This document shows positions 1-7,845 of a stretch of DNA of 64,000 bases, in pieces. Source of the stretch: Sphaerobacter thermophilus DSM 20745. GTDB lineage: Bacteria; Chloroflexota; Chloroflexia; Thermomicrobiales; Thermomicrobiaceae. How positions within the stretch are numbered: the stretch's first letter is position 1; every line of letters begins with the position of its first letter. The stretch is from the NCBI RefSeq assembly GCF_000024985.1, contig NC_013523.1, forward strand, positions 1,922,001-1,986,000, read 5' to 3'. The position numbers and the translations under genes were made by a program. The notes under the pieces are model-generated. The model was not told where the DNA came from. It saw only the letters and a list, made by a program, of their open reading frames with translations, and did no database searches.

Positions 1-1
1 G

Positions 2-2176
2 CGGTCCTGGTCCACCCTCTACAACCAGCCGACGGCGCAGATGTACCACGTCACCGCCGACAACCAGATCCCCTACCGGGTTTACGGTTCGCAGCAGGAC
101 AATACCGCCATCAGCATCCCCAGCATGTCGGTGCTCGGCGCGATCACCCCGAGCGAGTGGTACGAGCCGGGCGGCGGCGAGAGCGGATACATCGCGGTCC
201 GCCCCGACGACCCCAACATCGTCTTCGGCGGCGCCATCGGCAGCGGTGAGGGGAACGGGCGGCTGACCCGCTACGACCATCGCACCGGCCACATCCGCAA
301 CATTACCGTCTGGCCGGTAGACCAGGGCATGGGCGACGGCGCCGAGACGCTGAAGTATCGCTTCCAGTGGACCTTCCCGATCGTCATCTCGCCGCACGAC
401 CCGAACGTGCTCTATGTCTGCTCCAACGTGGTGCACCGCAGCACCGATGAGGGGATGAGCTGGGAGGTCATCAGCCCGGATCTCACCCGCAACGACAAGA
501 CGAAGCAGCAGGCCTCGGGCGGGCCGATCACCAAGGACAACACCGGTGCCGAGGTCTACGACACCATCTTCGCCTTCGTCGAGTCGCCGCACGAGCCGGG
601 CGTCTTCTGGGTCGGGACCGACGACGGCCTGGTGCACCTCTCGCGCGACGGCGGCAAGACGTGGCAGGACATCACCCCGCCGGACCTTGAGCCATGGACC
701 CTGGTCAGCGTGCTGGAGGTGTCCCCGCACGACCCGGCTACGGCGTACATCGCCGCGACTCGCTACAAACACGACGACTACCGGCCGTACCTCTACAAGA
801 CGAACGACTACGGGAAAACCTGGACCAAGATCGTCGACGGCATCCCCGAGGATGACTTCACCCGGGTCATCCGGGAAGACCCCAACCGGCGCGGCCTGCT
901 CTATGCCGGGACCGAGACGGGGATCTACATCTCCTTCGACGACGGCGGCCACTGGCAGCGCTTCCAGTTGAACCTGCCGGTCTGCCCGATTCACGACCTG
1001 ATGGTGAAGGGGACCGACCTGATCGCCGCGACGCACGGCCGCTCCTTCTGGATCCTGGACGACCTCACCCCGCTCCACCAGATGGCGGACGGCCTCGCGG
1101 ACATGCCGGTACACCTCTTCACGCCGCGCGACACCACGCGCTTCAAGGTCTACAAGGGGTACGGCTCCGAGTCGAAAACCGAGACGAGCTACCGCATGGC
1201 CGGTCCGCTCGTCTTCGGCTATCGCAAGCGCGAGACGCCGACCGGCACAACGGTCGAGGAACTGCTCGACGCGGGCGAGAACCCGCCTAACGGCGTGATC
1301 ATCACCTACTGGCTGAAGGAGCAGCCAGAGGGCGAGGTCACCCTGACCATCCTCGATGAAGCGGGCAACGAGATTCGCACCTTCTCGAGCGAGCCGCCCA
1401 AGCCGGCGCAGCTCGCCGACGGCAGCGCTCCGAGCCCGCGCGAGCGCGCCATGATCGAGGGCGGCGAGGCGCCGGGGAGCGAAGAGAAGAAGGAGCCGCG
1501 TGTCCCGAAGGATGCCGGGCTCAACCGCTTCGTCTGGGATATGCGCGTCCCGGGGCCGACGATGGTGCCCGGCGACAAGACGACCGAGGACTACCGGGAC
1601 GGGCCGGTCGTGGTTCCCGGCACCTATCAGGTGCGCCTGACGGTCGGGGAAGAGAGCCAGACCGCGACCTTCCGCATCCTGAAGGACCCGCGCATCGCCG
1701 CCACGGATGAGGACCTGGCGGAGCAGTTCCAACTCCTCCTCGCCATCCGCGACAAGGTGAGCGAGGTGCACGAGGCGGTGAACACGATCCGCGACGTCCG
1801 GCGGCAGGTCGACGACTGGGCGCGCCGGGCCGGGGAGCGCGATGGTGGCAGCGCCGTCGTCGACGCGGCCAAGAGCCTGAGGGAGAAGCTCACTGCGATC
1901 GAGGAGGAGCTGATCCAGGTCAAGGGCGACGACCCGCGCCAGTTCCCGAGCAAGCTCAACTGGAAGCTGGCGGTGCTAACGGTGTTCGTCGACTCCGACG
2001 ACGCTCGCCCAACCAAGCAGGCGCGCGACGCCTTCGCCGAACTCGCTGCGCAGGCCGACACCCACCTCGCAGCGCTACGTCAGGTGTTGGACACCGACCT
2101 GGCCGCGTTTGACCGCGCGGTGCGCGACGCGGGCATCCCCGCAGTCGTCCCGACGAAGCGCACCGCCCGGGCCTGA
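2..2176 (+). CDS. BNR/sortilin-type beta-propeller (glycosyl hydrolase-like) protein, 5' end outside window
   Basis: The reading frame is open from the first bases, so the true start lies upstream; the first in-window Met is at 41. Repeated blocks such as STDEGMSWEVISPDL, SRDGGKTWQDITPPDL and TNDYGKTWTKIVDGI are BNR/Asp-box repeats (SxDxGxTW), typical of sortilin/VPS10-like propellers annotated as glycosyl hydrolases. These occupy roughly the first 350 residues seen. A Pro/Glu-rich linker follows, then a beta-sandwich-like stretch, and a helical C-terminus from about residue 560. No catalytic residues can be assigned, so enzymatic activity is unproven. It is probably exported, but the signal peptide would be outside the window. 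A strong hairpin follows the stop codon, consistent with the end of a transcript. Confidence 0.85.
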   Translation, partial: RSWSTLYNQPTAQMYHVTADNQIPYRVYGSQQDNTAISIPSMSVLGAITPSEWYEPGGGESGYIAVRPDDPNIVFGGAIGSGEGNGRLTRYDHRTGHIRNITVWPVDQGMGDGAETLKYRFQWTFPIVISPHDPNVLYVCSNVVHRSTDEGMSWEVISPDLTRNDKTKQQASGGPITKDNTGAEVYDTIFAFVESPHEPGVFWVGTDDGLVHLSRDGGKTWQDITPPDLEPWTLVSVLEVSPHDPATAYIAATRYKHDDYRPYLYKTNDYGKTWTKIVDGIPEDDFTRVIREDPNRRGLLYAGTETGIYISFDDGGHWQRFQLNLPVCPIHDLMVKGTDLIAATHGRSFWILDDLTPLHQMADGLADMPVHLFTPRDTTRFKVYKGYGSESKTETSYRMAGPLVFGYRKRETPTGTTVEELLDAGENPPNGVIITYWLKEQPEGEVTLTILDEAGNEIRTFSSEPPKPAQLADGSAPSPRERAMIEGGEAPGSEEKKEPRVPKDAGLNRFVWDMRVPGPTMVPGDKTTEDYRDGPVVVPGTYQVRLTVGEESQTATFRILKDPRIAATDEDLAEQFQLLLAIRDKVSEVHEAVNTIRDVRRQVDDWARRAGERDGGSAVVDAAKSLREKLTAIEEELIQVKGDDPRQFPSKLNWKLAVLTVFVDSDDARPTKQARDAFAELAAQADTHLAALRQVLDTDLAAFDRAVRDAGIPAVVPTKRTARA

Positions 2177-2188
2177 CGGCCACTCCCA

Positions 2189-2218
2189 CCTGGGTGCTGG
2201 CAGGTGCCAGCACCCAGG
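2189..2218 (+). terminator. Hairpin terminator after the propeller gene
   Basis: A perfect 13-bp stem (2189-2201 with 2206-2218) closes a 4-nt loop 12 nt after the stop codon. The downstream stretch is C/T-rich rather than a pure T run. It most likely ends the propeller transcript. Confidence 0.65.
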
Positions 2219-2416
2219 CTCCTCCTGCCTCTCTGTCACGATTCCCGCTGATCGCACACCACAGGAACAACTGTGTTCCCGCGGCCTCACTAGGCTGGAA
2301 CCGAACGCTGGTCGAGTCGGACAGGACACGGTCTGTGACCGCTCGGCACGGCCACGACGGGCAGGTTGCGCGCCCGGCCTCCAGCCGCGGCGCGACTACG
2401 GGAACGGAGGTGTGCG

Positions 2417-3292
2417 ATGGAGGAGCAGGTAACGGGAACGCTGGCCGACGGCCGGACCTACCGCGCAACCCCCTATGCCGTCGAGATCCTTGACGCGCAG
2501 GGCGCGGTGGTGGAAACGATTGACCTCAGTGAGGTCATGGAGTTGCGCCGCGAGGGACTCGACGTGACCTTCCGGCGCCGCAAGGGAAAGACCCTCACGC
2601 TGCGTGGCGCGACGCTGGCAGACGCCGGGCGGCTGGAAACCACGGTGCGCCCGGCCATCCCGCAGGCTCCGGCGAAGTCTGGCGGGCGCATCGGCGGGCT
2701 CTTCAAGTGGGGCTGCCTCGGAACGCTCGCGCTCGTGGCCCTCATCGTCATCAGCACCATGCTGACCGGCGGCTCGAGCGACGGTGACAGCGGCGCAGCC
2801 AGCACGGGGTCCACGACGACCGTCTCCGGCAGCGGTGCGAGTAACAGCCTGAGCACCAAGGAGGTTGGCACCAACGAAGGCGATGTCCACTTCCCGTTGG
2901 AAGTCGGTGCCGTCGGCGAGGTCCAGCAGGCGAAGGACAAGCTCCACCGCGTGACGATCGTCTCCATTACCGACAACGCGACGTCATCGAACGAGTTCGA
3001 GAAGCCCTCTAATGGCCATAAGTTCTGGGTCGTCGAGGTTCTCGTGGAGAACGCCGGCCCGGCTGAGATCTACGTGGGAAGCTGGAAGCTTCGGACCACC
3101 GCCGATTTCGAGTACGATCCCACGATCGCGGTGGGGTTCGGTGAGCCGCTCAATCTGGTGCAGAACCTCACCTCCGGGGCCAAGACGCAGGGGGTGGTGG
3201 TCTTCGAAGTGCCGGAGGATGCCCAGCCCAAGTTCCTCCGCTACGATCCCAACATCCTCGCCAAGGGCGACCTGTACTTCGATGCCCAGTGA
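2417..3292 (+). CDS. DUF4352-type single-pass membrane protein
   Basis: The protein has 291 residues. An N-terminal domain (about 1-80) is followed by one hydrophobic helix (about 97-117), a Ser/Thr/Gly-rich linker (about 118-160) and a C-terminal beta domain (about 170-291). The C-terminal domain contains KFWVVEVLVENAGP and a late GVVVFEVPEDAQP block, as in the DUF4352/telokin-like immunoprotective family. The domain most likely lies outside the membrane; its ligand is unknown. The ATG at 2417 was chosen over the open frame reaching back to 2366 because GGAGG lies 7-11 nt upstream. The gene stands alone between two terminators. Confidence 0.8.
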   Translation: MEEQVTGTLADGRTYRATPYAVEILDAQGAVVETIDLSEVMELRREGLDVTFRRRKGKTLTLRGATLADAGRLETTVRPAIPQAPAKSGGRIGGLFKWGCLGTLALVALIVISTMLTGGSSDGDSGAASTGSTTTVSGSGASNSLSTKEVGTNEGDVHFPLEVGAVGEVQQAKDKLHRVTIVSITDNATSSNEFEKPSNGHKFWVVEVLVENAGPAEIYVGSWKLRTTADFEYDPTIAVGFGEPLNLVQNLTSGAKTQGVVVFEVPEDAQPKFLRYDPNILAKGDLYFDAQ

Positions 3293-3308
3293 CCCTCCAG
3301 CGCGGTGA

Positions 3309-3345
3309 CACCGAGGGGGCGGCCGAAGTGGCCGCCCCCTCGGTG
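3309..3345 (+). terminator. Intrinsic terminator after the DUF4352 gene
   Basis: A perfect 16-bp stem (3309-3324 with 3330-3345) with a 5-nt loop starts 17 nt after the stop codon and is followed by a short T-containing stretch. The rest of the 3293-3651 gap holds the WYL relic described in the next entry. Confidence 0.75.
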
Positions 3346-3530
3346 GTTTCATAGCAGGAGAGAGGGCGCCCTCGCCCGTCTTCTTTCGTCAGGTGCGTCG
3401 GTTTCTTGGCGGCTCTGCGCCGAGTTGCCTGGACCGAGAGCGGGGGACGGGTGAGGACGCCCGCTCTCCTAGGTTGACCCTACGACCACGCCGTGGCTAG
3501 TGTACTTGCTTCCCCCGACGCTTCCCATGG

Positions 3531-3626
3531 GTACCGCTCCAGCAGCTCCCGGGCCTGCTCGATCAAGGTCGCAGGAGACTGGACCGAGACGTGGCCCCCT
3601 GTGGCACCGATGTCGACCGACAACGC
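3531..3626 (-). pseudogene. Relic of the 3' end of a WYL-family regulator gene
   Basis: Minus-strand translation gives GATGGHVSVQSPATLIEQAR followed by ELLERY. This parallels the C-terminus of the intact WYL regulator at 5460-6524 (GADCDVVAPVHLRTWLAEQAR, then ALVERY). At nucleotide level the tracts beginning at 3531 and 5527 agree at nearly every position over about 30 nt and then drift apart. No helix-turn-helix or WYL core remains beside it. The fragment starts 26 nt beyond the stop of the protease gene. I read it as a decayed paralogous WCX tail. Chance similarity is possible because the match is short. Confidence 0.5.
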
Positions 3627-3651
3627 CTGCGCCAGGACGGACCTTCCCCAG

Positions 3652-4503
3652 TCACACGGAGCGGTCGATAAAGGCGAGCGCGACGTCCGCCGGGATCGCG
3701 AAGTTGATACCCTCGATCGGCAGTCCACCCAATTCCCGAATTATCCAGGTCGCCACGCCGACAACTTCGCCAGACCCGCTGACCACCGGTCCGCCGCTGT
3801 TTCCCGGGTTCATCGCGGCGTCTGTCTGTATGTAGTCCACCTGCCCATACATGCGACGACCCGAGAGCACTCCGCGCGTAACAGTGGGATCGCCCAATAA
3901 CTCATCACCGAGGGCAAAGCCGATCACGTAAAGCGGGTCACCCGCACGCAGGTCGCCGACATCGCCCCATCGCACCGGCGACATCCCACTGACTCCCTCG
4001 ACTACCAGCAACGCAAGGTCGAGGGTGGGATCCGCGGCGGTTACCCACGCATCATGCATGGTTCCGTCTGGCGCGACTACCGATACGGCCTCCGCACCCT
4101 GAACCACATGCTCATTCGTGACGAAGAATGACCGGCCATCTTCCTGCCGCACGAGGAACCCGGTGCCGAGGCTCTCGTTGGCACGGACCTGTACGACGCT
4201 CGACATCACAGCACGGACAGCCTCGCCCTCAGCAGTTTGAGCCTGCGCGGCCTCCACCGGATCAGACGGGGACGGGCTGGGGGTTGAGATCGCCGTCGGA
4301 GTCACCGATGCCGAAACCGCTGTGAGTGTGTTGGTAGCTATGAGGCGCACCCCGGGGGGAAGCGAGACTTCCTGAGCGGGAGTTATCAGTGCCCGAACCG
4401 TCATAACCCCCATGACCACGGCAACGACCACGGCAGCGGCGAGTGCAACGAGCGCCGCGTATTCGGAGGGCGGTGTACGATTTGACTGGTGCGGTTTCAC
4501 CAC
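3652..4503 (-). CDS. Membrane-anchored trypsin-like serine protease (S1C/HtrA-like, no PDZ)
   Basis: The protein has 283 residues. A short N-terminus leads into one membrane helix (about 15-40), then a Ser/Thr/Pro-rich stalk (about 55-90) and a trypsin-like domain (about 95-283). The triad is visible: His132 in TNEHVV, Asp162 in PTLDLAL and Ser236 in NPGNSGGPV. There is no PDZ domain after the protease, unlike DegP/DegS. The active site is predicted outside the cytoplasm. The start is GTG at 4503, overlapping the end of the upstream coiled-coil gene by 7 nt, so the two are probably translationally coupled. GC in samples counted here is about 57-60%, lower than the roughly 67% of the neighbouring WYL gene. 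Confidence 0.88.
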   Translation of the reverse strand: MVKPHQSNRTPPSEYAALVALAAAVVVAVVMGVMTVRALITPAQEVSLPPGVRLIATNTLTAVSASVTPTAISTPSPSPSDPVEAAQAQTAEGEAVRAVMSSVVQVRANESLGTGFLVRQEDGRSFFVTNEHVVQGAEAVSVVAPDGTMHDAWVTAADPTLDLALLVVEGVSGMSPVRWGDVGDLRAGDPLYVIGFALGDELLGDPTVTRGVLSGRRMYGQVDYIQTDAAMNPGNSGGPVVSGSGEVVGVATWIIRELGGLPIEGINFAIPADVALAFIDRSV

Positions 4504-5357
4504 GGCAATGTCGCTATCAGTGCCTCGCGTCGCGCAAACAGTTCATCGATGCGCCCCATCAACACTAGCGCTCGGTCATTCGCGCGTTGGTAAGCAAAAG
4601 AGTTCCGAACACGAGTAGCCTCCTCCATCTCGGCGACGGTCACCAACAGATCGACGAATGCCTGATGTATCTCCTCGTCGACATCGAGGATCATTGCGAG
4701 CGTCATACCCACCGCCTCGGCGGCTTCCGCGCGGTTCTGCTGTCGCGAGCTCTCCTCACGTGCCTGACGGAGGAGTCGATCCCGCTCGGCCAAATCCTGA
4801 TTCAGCTCGGCTTCCCGGCGTTCCAGATCCGCAATCCTCGCCGTAAGGGAATCACGCTCGCGCGTGAGCTCGTCACGCTCCCGCGAAAGCTGGTCGCGCT
4901 GGTTGGTCAGATCCGCAACCTGCTCTTGGAAGGACAGGTTCGCAGCCGAGAGACTGTCGATTGTGGCCTGGTGCTTGGCGATTAAGCTGTCCCGTCGGCC
5001 GATCTCCACCATCGCATAGATGCCGCCACACACCAGCGCCAAGATGAGCAAAACCGTGACCCCGAGCAACAACGGTGTTAACCGGCGTACCCCCCGGGAT
5101 TCATGAGGCTCAGCCGCCGCCTGATATCCGACAATTTCCGGCCCCAGCGAATCGCGTGCATCGGTTTGCACCACGCGCAGCGAACGGGTCTCGGCCGAAG
5201 AGGCTTCCGGAATAGAATCTTCCCGATTGGCCGGGTCGACGGGACTTACCGGCAGATCAATCCTCTCGTCAGCGCCATTCCCCGTGGAATCATTCCCGGC
5301 CACGCCCGCCTGGTGTGCCGGCTCACACTTGGCATCTTTCGCAGCATCGTCTCCCAT
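4497..5357 (-). CDS. Single-pass membrane protein with extracytoplasmic coiled coil
   Basis: The protein has 286 residues: a long polar, presumably cytoplasmic N-terminus (1-90), one membrane helix (about 93-117), a heptad-rich coiled coil (about 120-205; many L/I with RDELTRERDSL-type blocks), and a helical C-terminal region (about 210-286). No catalytic motif is seen. It starts at ATG 5357 with GGGAGGGAGG upstream and overlaps the protease gene that follows. A scaffold or sensor that presents or regulates the protease is a reasonable inference, but no family name can be given. Codon use and GC match the protease rather than the flanking genes. Confidence 0.8.
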   Translation of the reverse strand: MGDDAAKDAKCEPAHQAGVAGNDSTGNGADERIDLPVSPVDPANREDSIPEASSAETRSLRVVQTDARDSLGPEIVGYQAAAEPHESRGVRRLTPLLLGVTVLLILALVCGGIYAMVEIGRRDSLIAKHQATIDSLSAANLSFQEQVADLTNQRDQLSRERDELTRERDSLTARIADLERREAELNQDLAERDRLLRQAREESSRQQNRAEAAEAVGMTLAMILDVDEEIHQAFVDLLVTVAEMEEATRVRNSFAYQRANDRALVLMGRIDELFARREALIATLPW

Positions 5358-5376
5358 TGGGTAGCCTCCCTCCCGC

Positions 5377-5462
5377 TGATATCAACGATGCTGGATGTTG
5401 TTAACCACTCGTGTGCTTCGCGACAGTGCAATCCGAAGCTCATGGTCGCATAACTGATATCA
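5377..5462. promoter_or_regulatory. Paired TGATATCA palindromes upstream of the coiled-coil/protease pair
   Basis: Two identical 8-nt palindromes (5377-5384 and 5455-5462) flank the AT-richer promoter region of the minus-strand cassette. The second overlaps the stop codon of the WYL gene. They could be binding sites for a regulator of the cassette, possibly the adjacent WYL protein. Short palindromes also arise by chance. Confidence 0.25.
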
Positions 5463-6524
5463 TACTTCTTTGCGCGGCTGAAAGGAGGTGACGAGCAAGT
5501 CTCCAACTTCGACGTTAACCCTCGAGTACCGCTCCACCAGCGCCCGGGCCTGCTCCGCAAGCCAGGTACGGAGGTGTACCGGCGCGACAACATCGCAGTC
5601 GGCGCCGTAGTGGAGCACCCAGCGCGCGAACTCCTCGGTGACGGGGACGGTCACGCGGAACTCGAGCGACCCGTCGGGGAGCCATTCACTCCGCTGCGTT
5701 GGGTGCCACTGCTCCTCCGCCACCCAGCGGCCCGCCGTCGGGGTGAAGCGCAGCACGATCTCCTCCGGCGGCTGGTCGGTGCCACGGGTCACCCCCCAGC
5801 CCGCGGTCAGGAACTCGTTCAAGTCGAACTCCGGGTCTGGGGTGAAGCGGATATCGGTCACCGTGACGTCCTCGACACGGTCAACCTTGAAGATCCGAAC
5901 GGCGCAGCGCAGGTGGCACCAGCCGATCAGGTGCCACGACTGCGCGTTGGGCACCACCGCATACGGGTCCACCCGCCGCTGGGTTCGTTCCCCTGGGCGC
6001 GATGCCGGGTGGTAGACGAGATCGACGCTCTTGCGGGCAGCGATCGCGCGGGTCAGCACTTCCAGGATCCGCTCGCGGTGGCGGTTTCGTGGGACCGGCG
6101 GGACCGCAGCCCCATCGTCCTGCAACAGCGGCTGGAGCTCCCGCGGCATGATCGAGCGCAGGCGGGCGATGGCGGCAGAGAGCTCCTCGTGCGGGATGCC
6201 CGCCAGGCGGCGACCTGCCTGAGCGGCCAGGAAGATGGCGAGCGCTTCGGCGAGCGAGTACGAGACGGCGGGAAGTCGTGGCAGCGTCTTGAAGTAGTAC
6301 CCCCCGCTCGGCTGCCGCTCCAGTTCAAGGCGCAGGCCGTGGCGGATGACCTGCAGATCCTTGGTGATCTGCCGCTCGCTGATCTCGTAGTGCTCGGCCA
6401 GACTGCGCCGGGTCCACTGGTTAGGCGCTGCGCTGATCTTGGAGATGATCTCCAGGATGCGGCTCGCGCGCTGCGTCTCCGGTGCGCGTGGTTCCCCGCG
6501 CGTCGTCGGGTAGCGCTTGCTCAT
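5460..6524 (-). CDS. WYL-domain transcriptional regulator (HTH-WYL-WCX)
   Basis: The protein has 354 residues. It has an N-terminal helix-turn-helix (about 10-65; RRSLAEHYEISERQITKDL), a WYL domain (about 150-215, with the signature as WHLIGW and a conserved Arg in the following strand) and a C-terminal WCX extension ending in AEQARALVERY. Family members sense ligands, often nucleic acid or nucleotides, and control defence, DNA-damage or stress genes. The ATG at 6524 is preferred over in-frame starts up to 6650 because GAGGAGAGGG lies just upstream. An inverted repeat spans its promoter (6544-6590), suggesting autoregulation. It lies directly upstream of, and in the same orientation as, the coiled-coil/protease cassette. 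Confidence 0.88.
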   Translation of the reverse strand: MSKRYPTTRGEPRAPETQRASRILEIISKISAAPNQWTRRSLAEHYEISERQITKDLQVIRHGLRLELERQPSGGYYFKTLPRLPAVSYSLAEALAIFLAAQAGRRLAGIPHEELSAAIARLRSIMPRELQPLLQDDGAAVPPVPRNRHRERILEVLTRAIAARKSVDLVYHPASRPGERTQRRVDPYAVVPNAQSWHLIGWCHLRCAVRIFKVDRVEDVTVTDIRFTPDPEFDLNEFLTAGWGVTRGTDQPPEEIVLRFTPTAGRWVAEEQWHPTQRSEWLPDGSLEFRVTVPVTEEFARWVLHYGADCDVVAPVHLRTWLAEQARALVERYSRVNVEVGDLLVTSFQPRKEV

Positions 6525-6543
6525 CGGCCCTCTCCTCGCGCTC

Positions 6544-6590
6544 ATGACTGCTTTATCGCCAGCATAACGCGAGCCTGGGAACGCAGTCAT
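6544..6590 (-). promoter_or_regulatory. WYL gene promoter within an inverted repeat (candidate autoregulatory operator)
   Basis: On the minus strand, ATGACT (6590-6585) and TTATGC (6567-6562) are 17 nt apart and resemble -35/-10 boxes. The arms ATGACTGC (6544-6551) and GCAGTCAT (6583-6590) form a perfect 8-bp inverted repeat, one arm on the -35 box and the other near the predicted start of transcription. The geometry fits an operator. Confidence 0.4.
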
Positions 6591-6684
6591 TCCCGCAACA
6601 GGGATGTTCGCACCGCCACAGGCAGTATCACCGCGTCTGTCCCATGGCACTCATCAGGGCACACTCAACACGCCCGAGCCCGAA

Positions 6685-6811
6685 TCGCCCGGCCAGCTCG
6701 CGGTTTCACGGGCGAGATCCGATGGGATGGCGAATGAGGTGCTGGCAGTCGTCGAGTTGTTCTGGAGGGCGGCGCAGAACTGGGTGGTACCGCCCTATTC
6801 CAAGGCGCCGG
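6685..6811 (+). promoter_or_regulatory. Candidate T-box leader (antiterminator region), apparently orphan
   Basis: The sequence at 6777-6794 contains GGGTGGTACCGCC, matching the T-box core except at its last base. It folds as a T-box antiterminator: CTGG (6780-6783) pairs with CCGG (6808-6811), TGGTACC (6785-6791) forms the 7-nt bulge, and GCC (6792-6794) pairs with GGC (6804-6806). The TGGT in the bulge would pair with a tRNA ending ACCA. A 7-bp hairpin (6685-6691 with 6709-6715) lies upstream. I could not assign stem I or a specifier codon. No aminoacyl-tRNA synthetase or amino-acid gene follows; the next gene is wecG-like, with its own possible -10 box at 6866. Confidence 0.5.
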
Positions 6812-6865
6812 AGGGCCCCACCGGACCACGCACTCTCCTTTCTTCGGCTGGCTGCCATTCTAGGA

Positions 6866-6871
6866 TATAGT
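6866..6871 (+). promoter_or_regulatory. Possible -10 box for the wecG-like gene
   Basis: TATAGT occurs in a short AT-rich stretch between the T-box-like element and the gene at 7011. No good -35 is seen. The remaining sequence up to 7010 shows no gene. Confidence 0.3.
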
Positions 6872-7010
6872 TCCAGCATGTGTCCAACATCGCATCGTGG
6901 CGGACCTCCCGCGTACCGCGCTGGTGCTCCCCTTGCCTCTGCTCGACCTGTCTCGTATCGTCGGTCCGATACCGCCCCGCTGGGGGCTCGCTCCGCCCAG
7001 GAAGGGGATA

Positions 7011-7826
7011 ATGCTGGGAAGCGTGGGATCGACGAAGGCCAATGTGAATGACGCCAACGTGGGTCGAGGAGCCGGCGTTCGCCCATCGCTGCGGATCCTC
7101 GGCGTGCGCGTCGACGACGTGACGCTGCCTGAGGCGGTCGAATGTGTCCGGGAATGGGTGCGGGCGGGGCACGGGTCGCTGCGGCATGTGGTCACGGTCA
7201 ACCCGGAGTTCATCATCGCGGCGCGGCGCGACGCGCAGTTCCGGGCGACGCTGGAGGCAGCCGAGCTGGCGACGGCAGACGGAGTCGGGGTGACCCTGGC
7301 GGCGCGGCTGCTGGGGCGGCCGCTGCGCGAGCGGGTCACCGGGGTTGATCTGGTCGAGGCGCTCGCCGCGGCAGAGGATCCGGCACTGCGTTTGTTCCTC
7401 CTCGGGGCCGGGCCGGGGATCGCTGAGCAGGCAGCGGCCGAGTTGACCCGGCGCTACCCCGGCTGTGTGATCGCCGGTACCTGGCCGGGGTCGCCGCGGG
7501 AGGAGGATGCTCCGGAGATTCTGGAGCGGCTGCGGGCGGCACGGCCGGCGGTGTTGCTCGTCGCGTTCGGCCATCCGGCGCAGGACTTGTGGATCGCGCG
7601 GCACCGGACGAACCTTGCAGCCTGTGGCATTATGGTAGCGATGGGGATCGGCGGGACACTCGACTACCTGGCCGGGGCAATCCCGCGCGCACCGGCGCTC
7701 GTCCGCCGCCTCGGATTCGAGTGGCTGTACCGGCTGATCCGGCAGCCCTGGCGTTGGCGACGGCAACTTGCCCTGCCGCTCTTCGCGGCCCTCGTGCTGC
7801 GCGAGCGGCTCCGGCGATCAGACTGA
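7011..7826 (+). CDS. wecG: WecG/TagA/CpsF family (GT26) glycosyltransferase
   Basis: The protein has 271 residues. Family landmarks are VTVNPEFIIAARRD, the TADGVGV block carrying the probable catalytic Asp, VLLVAFGHPAQDLWI, the late MGIGGTLDYLAGAIPRAP, and the C-terminal GFEWLYRLIRQPWRWRR membrane-association tail. GT26 enzymes transfer a sugar (ManNAcA, ManNAc or similar) from a UDP-sugar onto a polyprenyl-diphosphate-linked acceptor during wall or surface-polysaccharide synthesis. The ATG at 7011 has AGGAAGG about 5 nt upstream; an open frame extends to 6897 but lacks family similarity. It is the first gene of a same-strand envelope cluster running to murJ. The exact sugar substrate cannot be read from sequence. 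Confidence 0.9.
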   Translation: MLGSVGSTKANVNDANVGRGAGVRPSLRILGVRVDDVTLPEAVECVREWVRAGHGSLRHVVTVNPEFIIAARRDAQFRATLEAAELATADGVGVTLAARLLGRPLRERVTGVDLVEALAAAEDPALRLFLLGAGPGIAEQAAAELTRRYPGCVIAGTWPGSPREEDAPEILERLRAARPAVLLVAFGHPAQDLWIARHRTNLAACGIMVAMGIGGTLDYLAGAIPRAPALVRRLGFEWLYRLIRQPWRWRRQLALPLFAALVLRERLRRSD

Positions 7827-7845
7827 CCCTGGTGGAACACGCAGC

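Noticed and set aside
6706-7086. 126-codon minus-strand ORF between the WYL and wecG-like genes
   Set aside because: Composition-biased, no ribosome-binding site, overlaps the T-box-like element and the start of the wecG-like gene.
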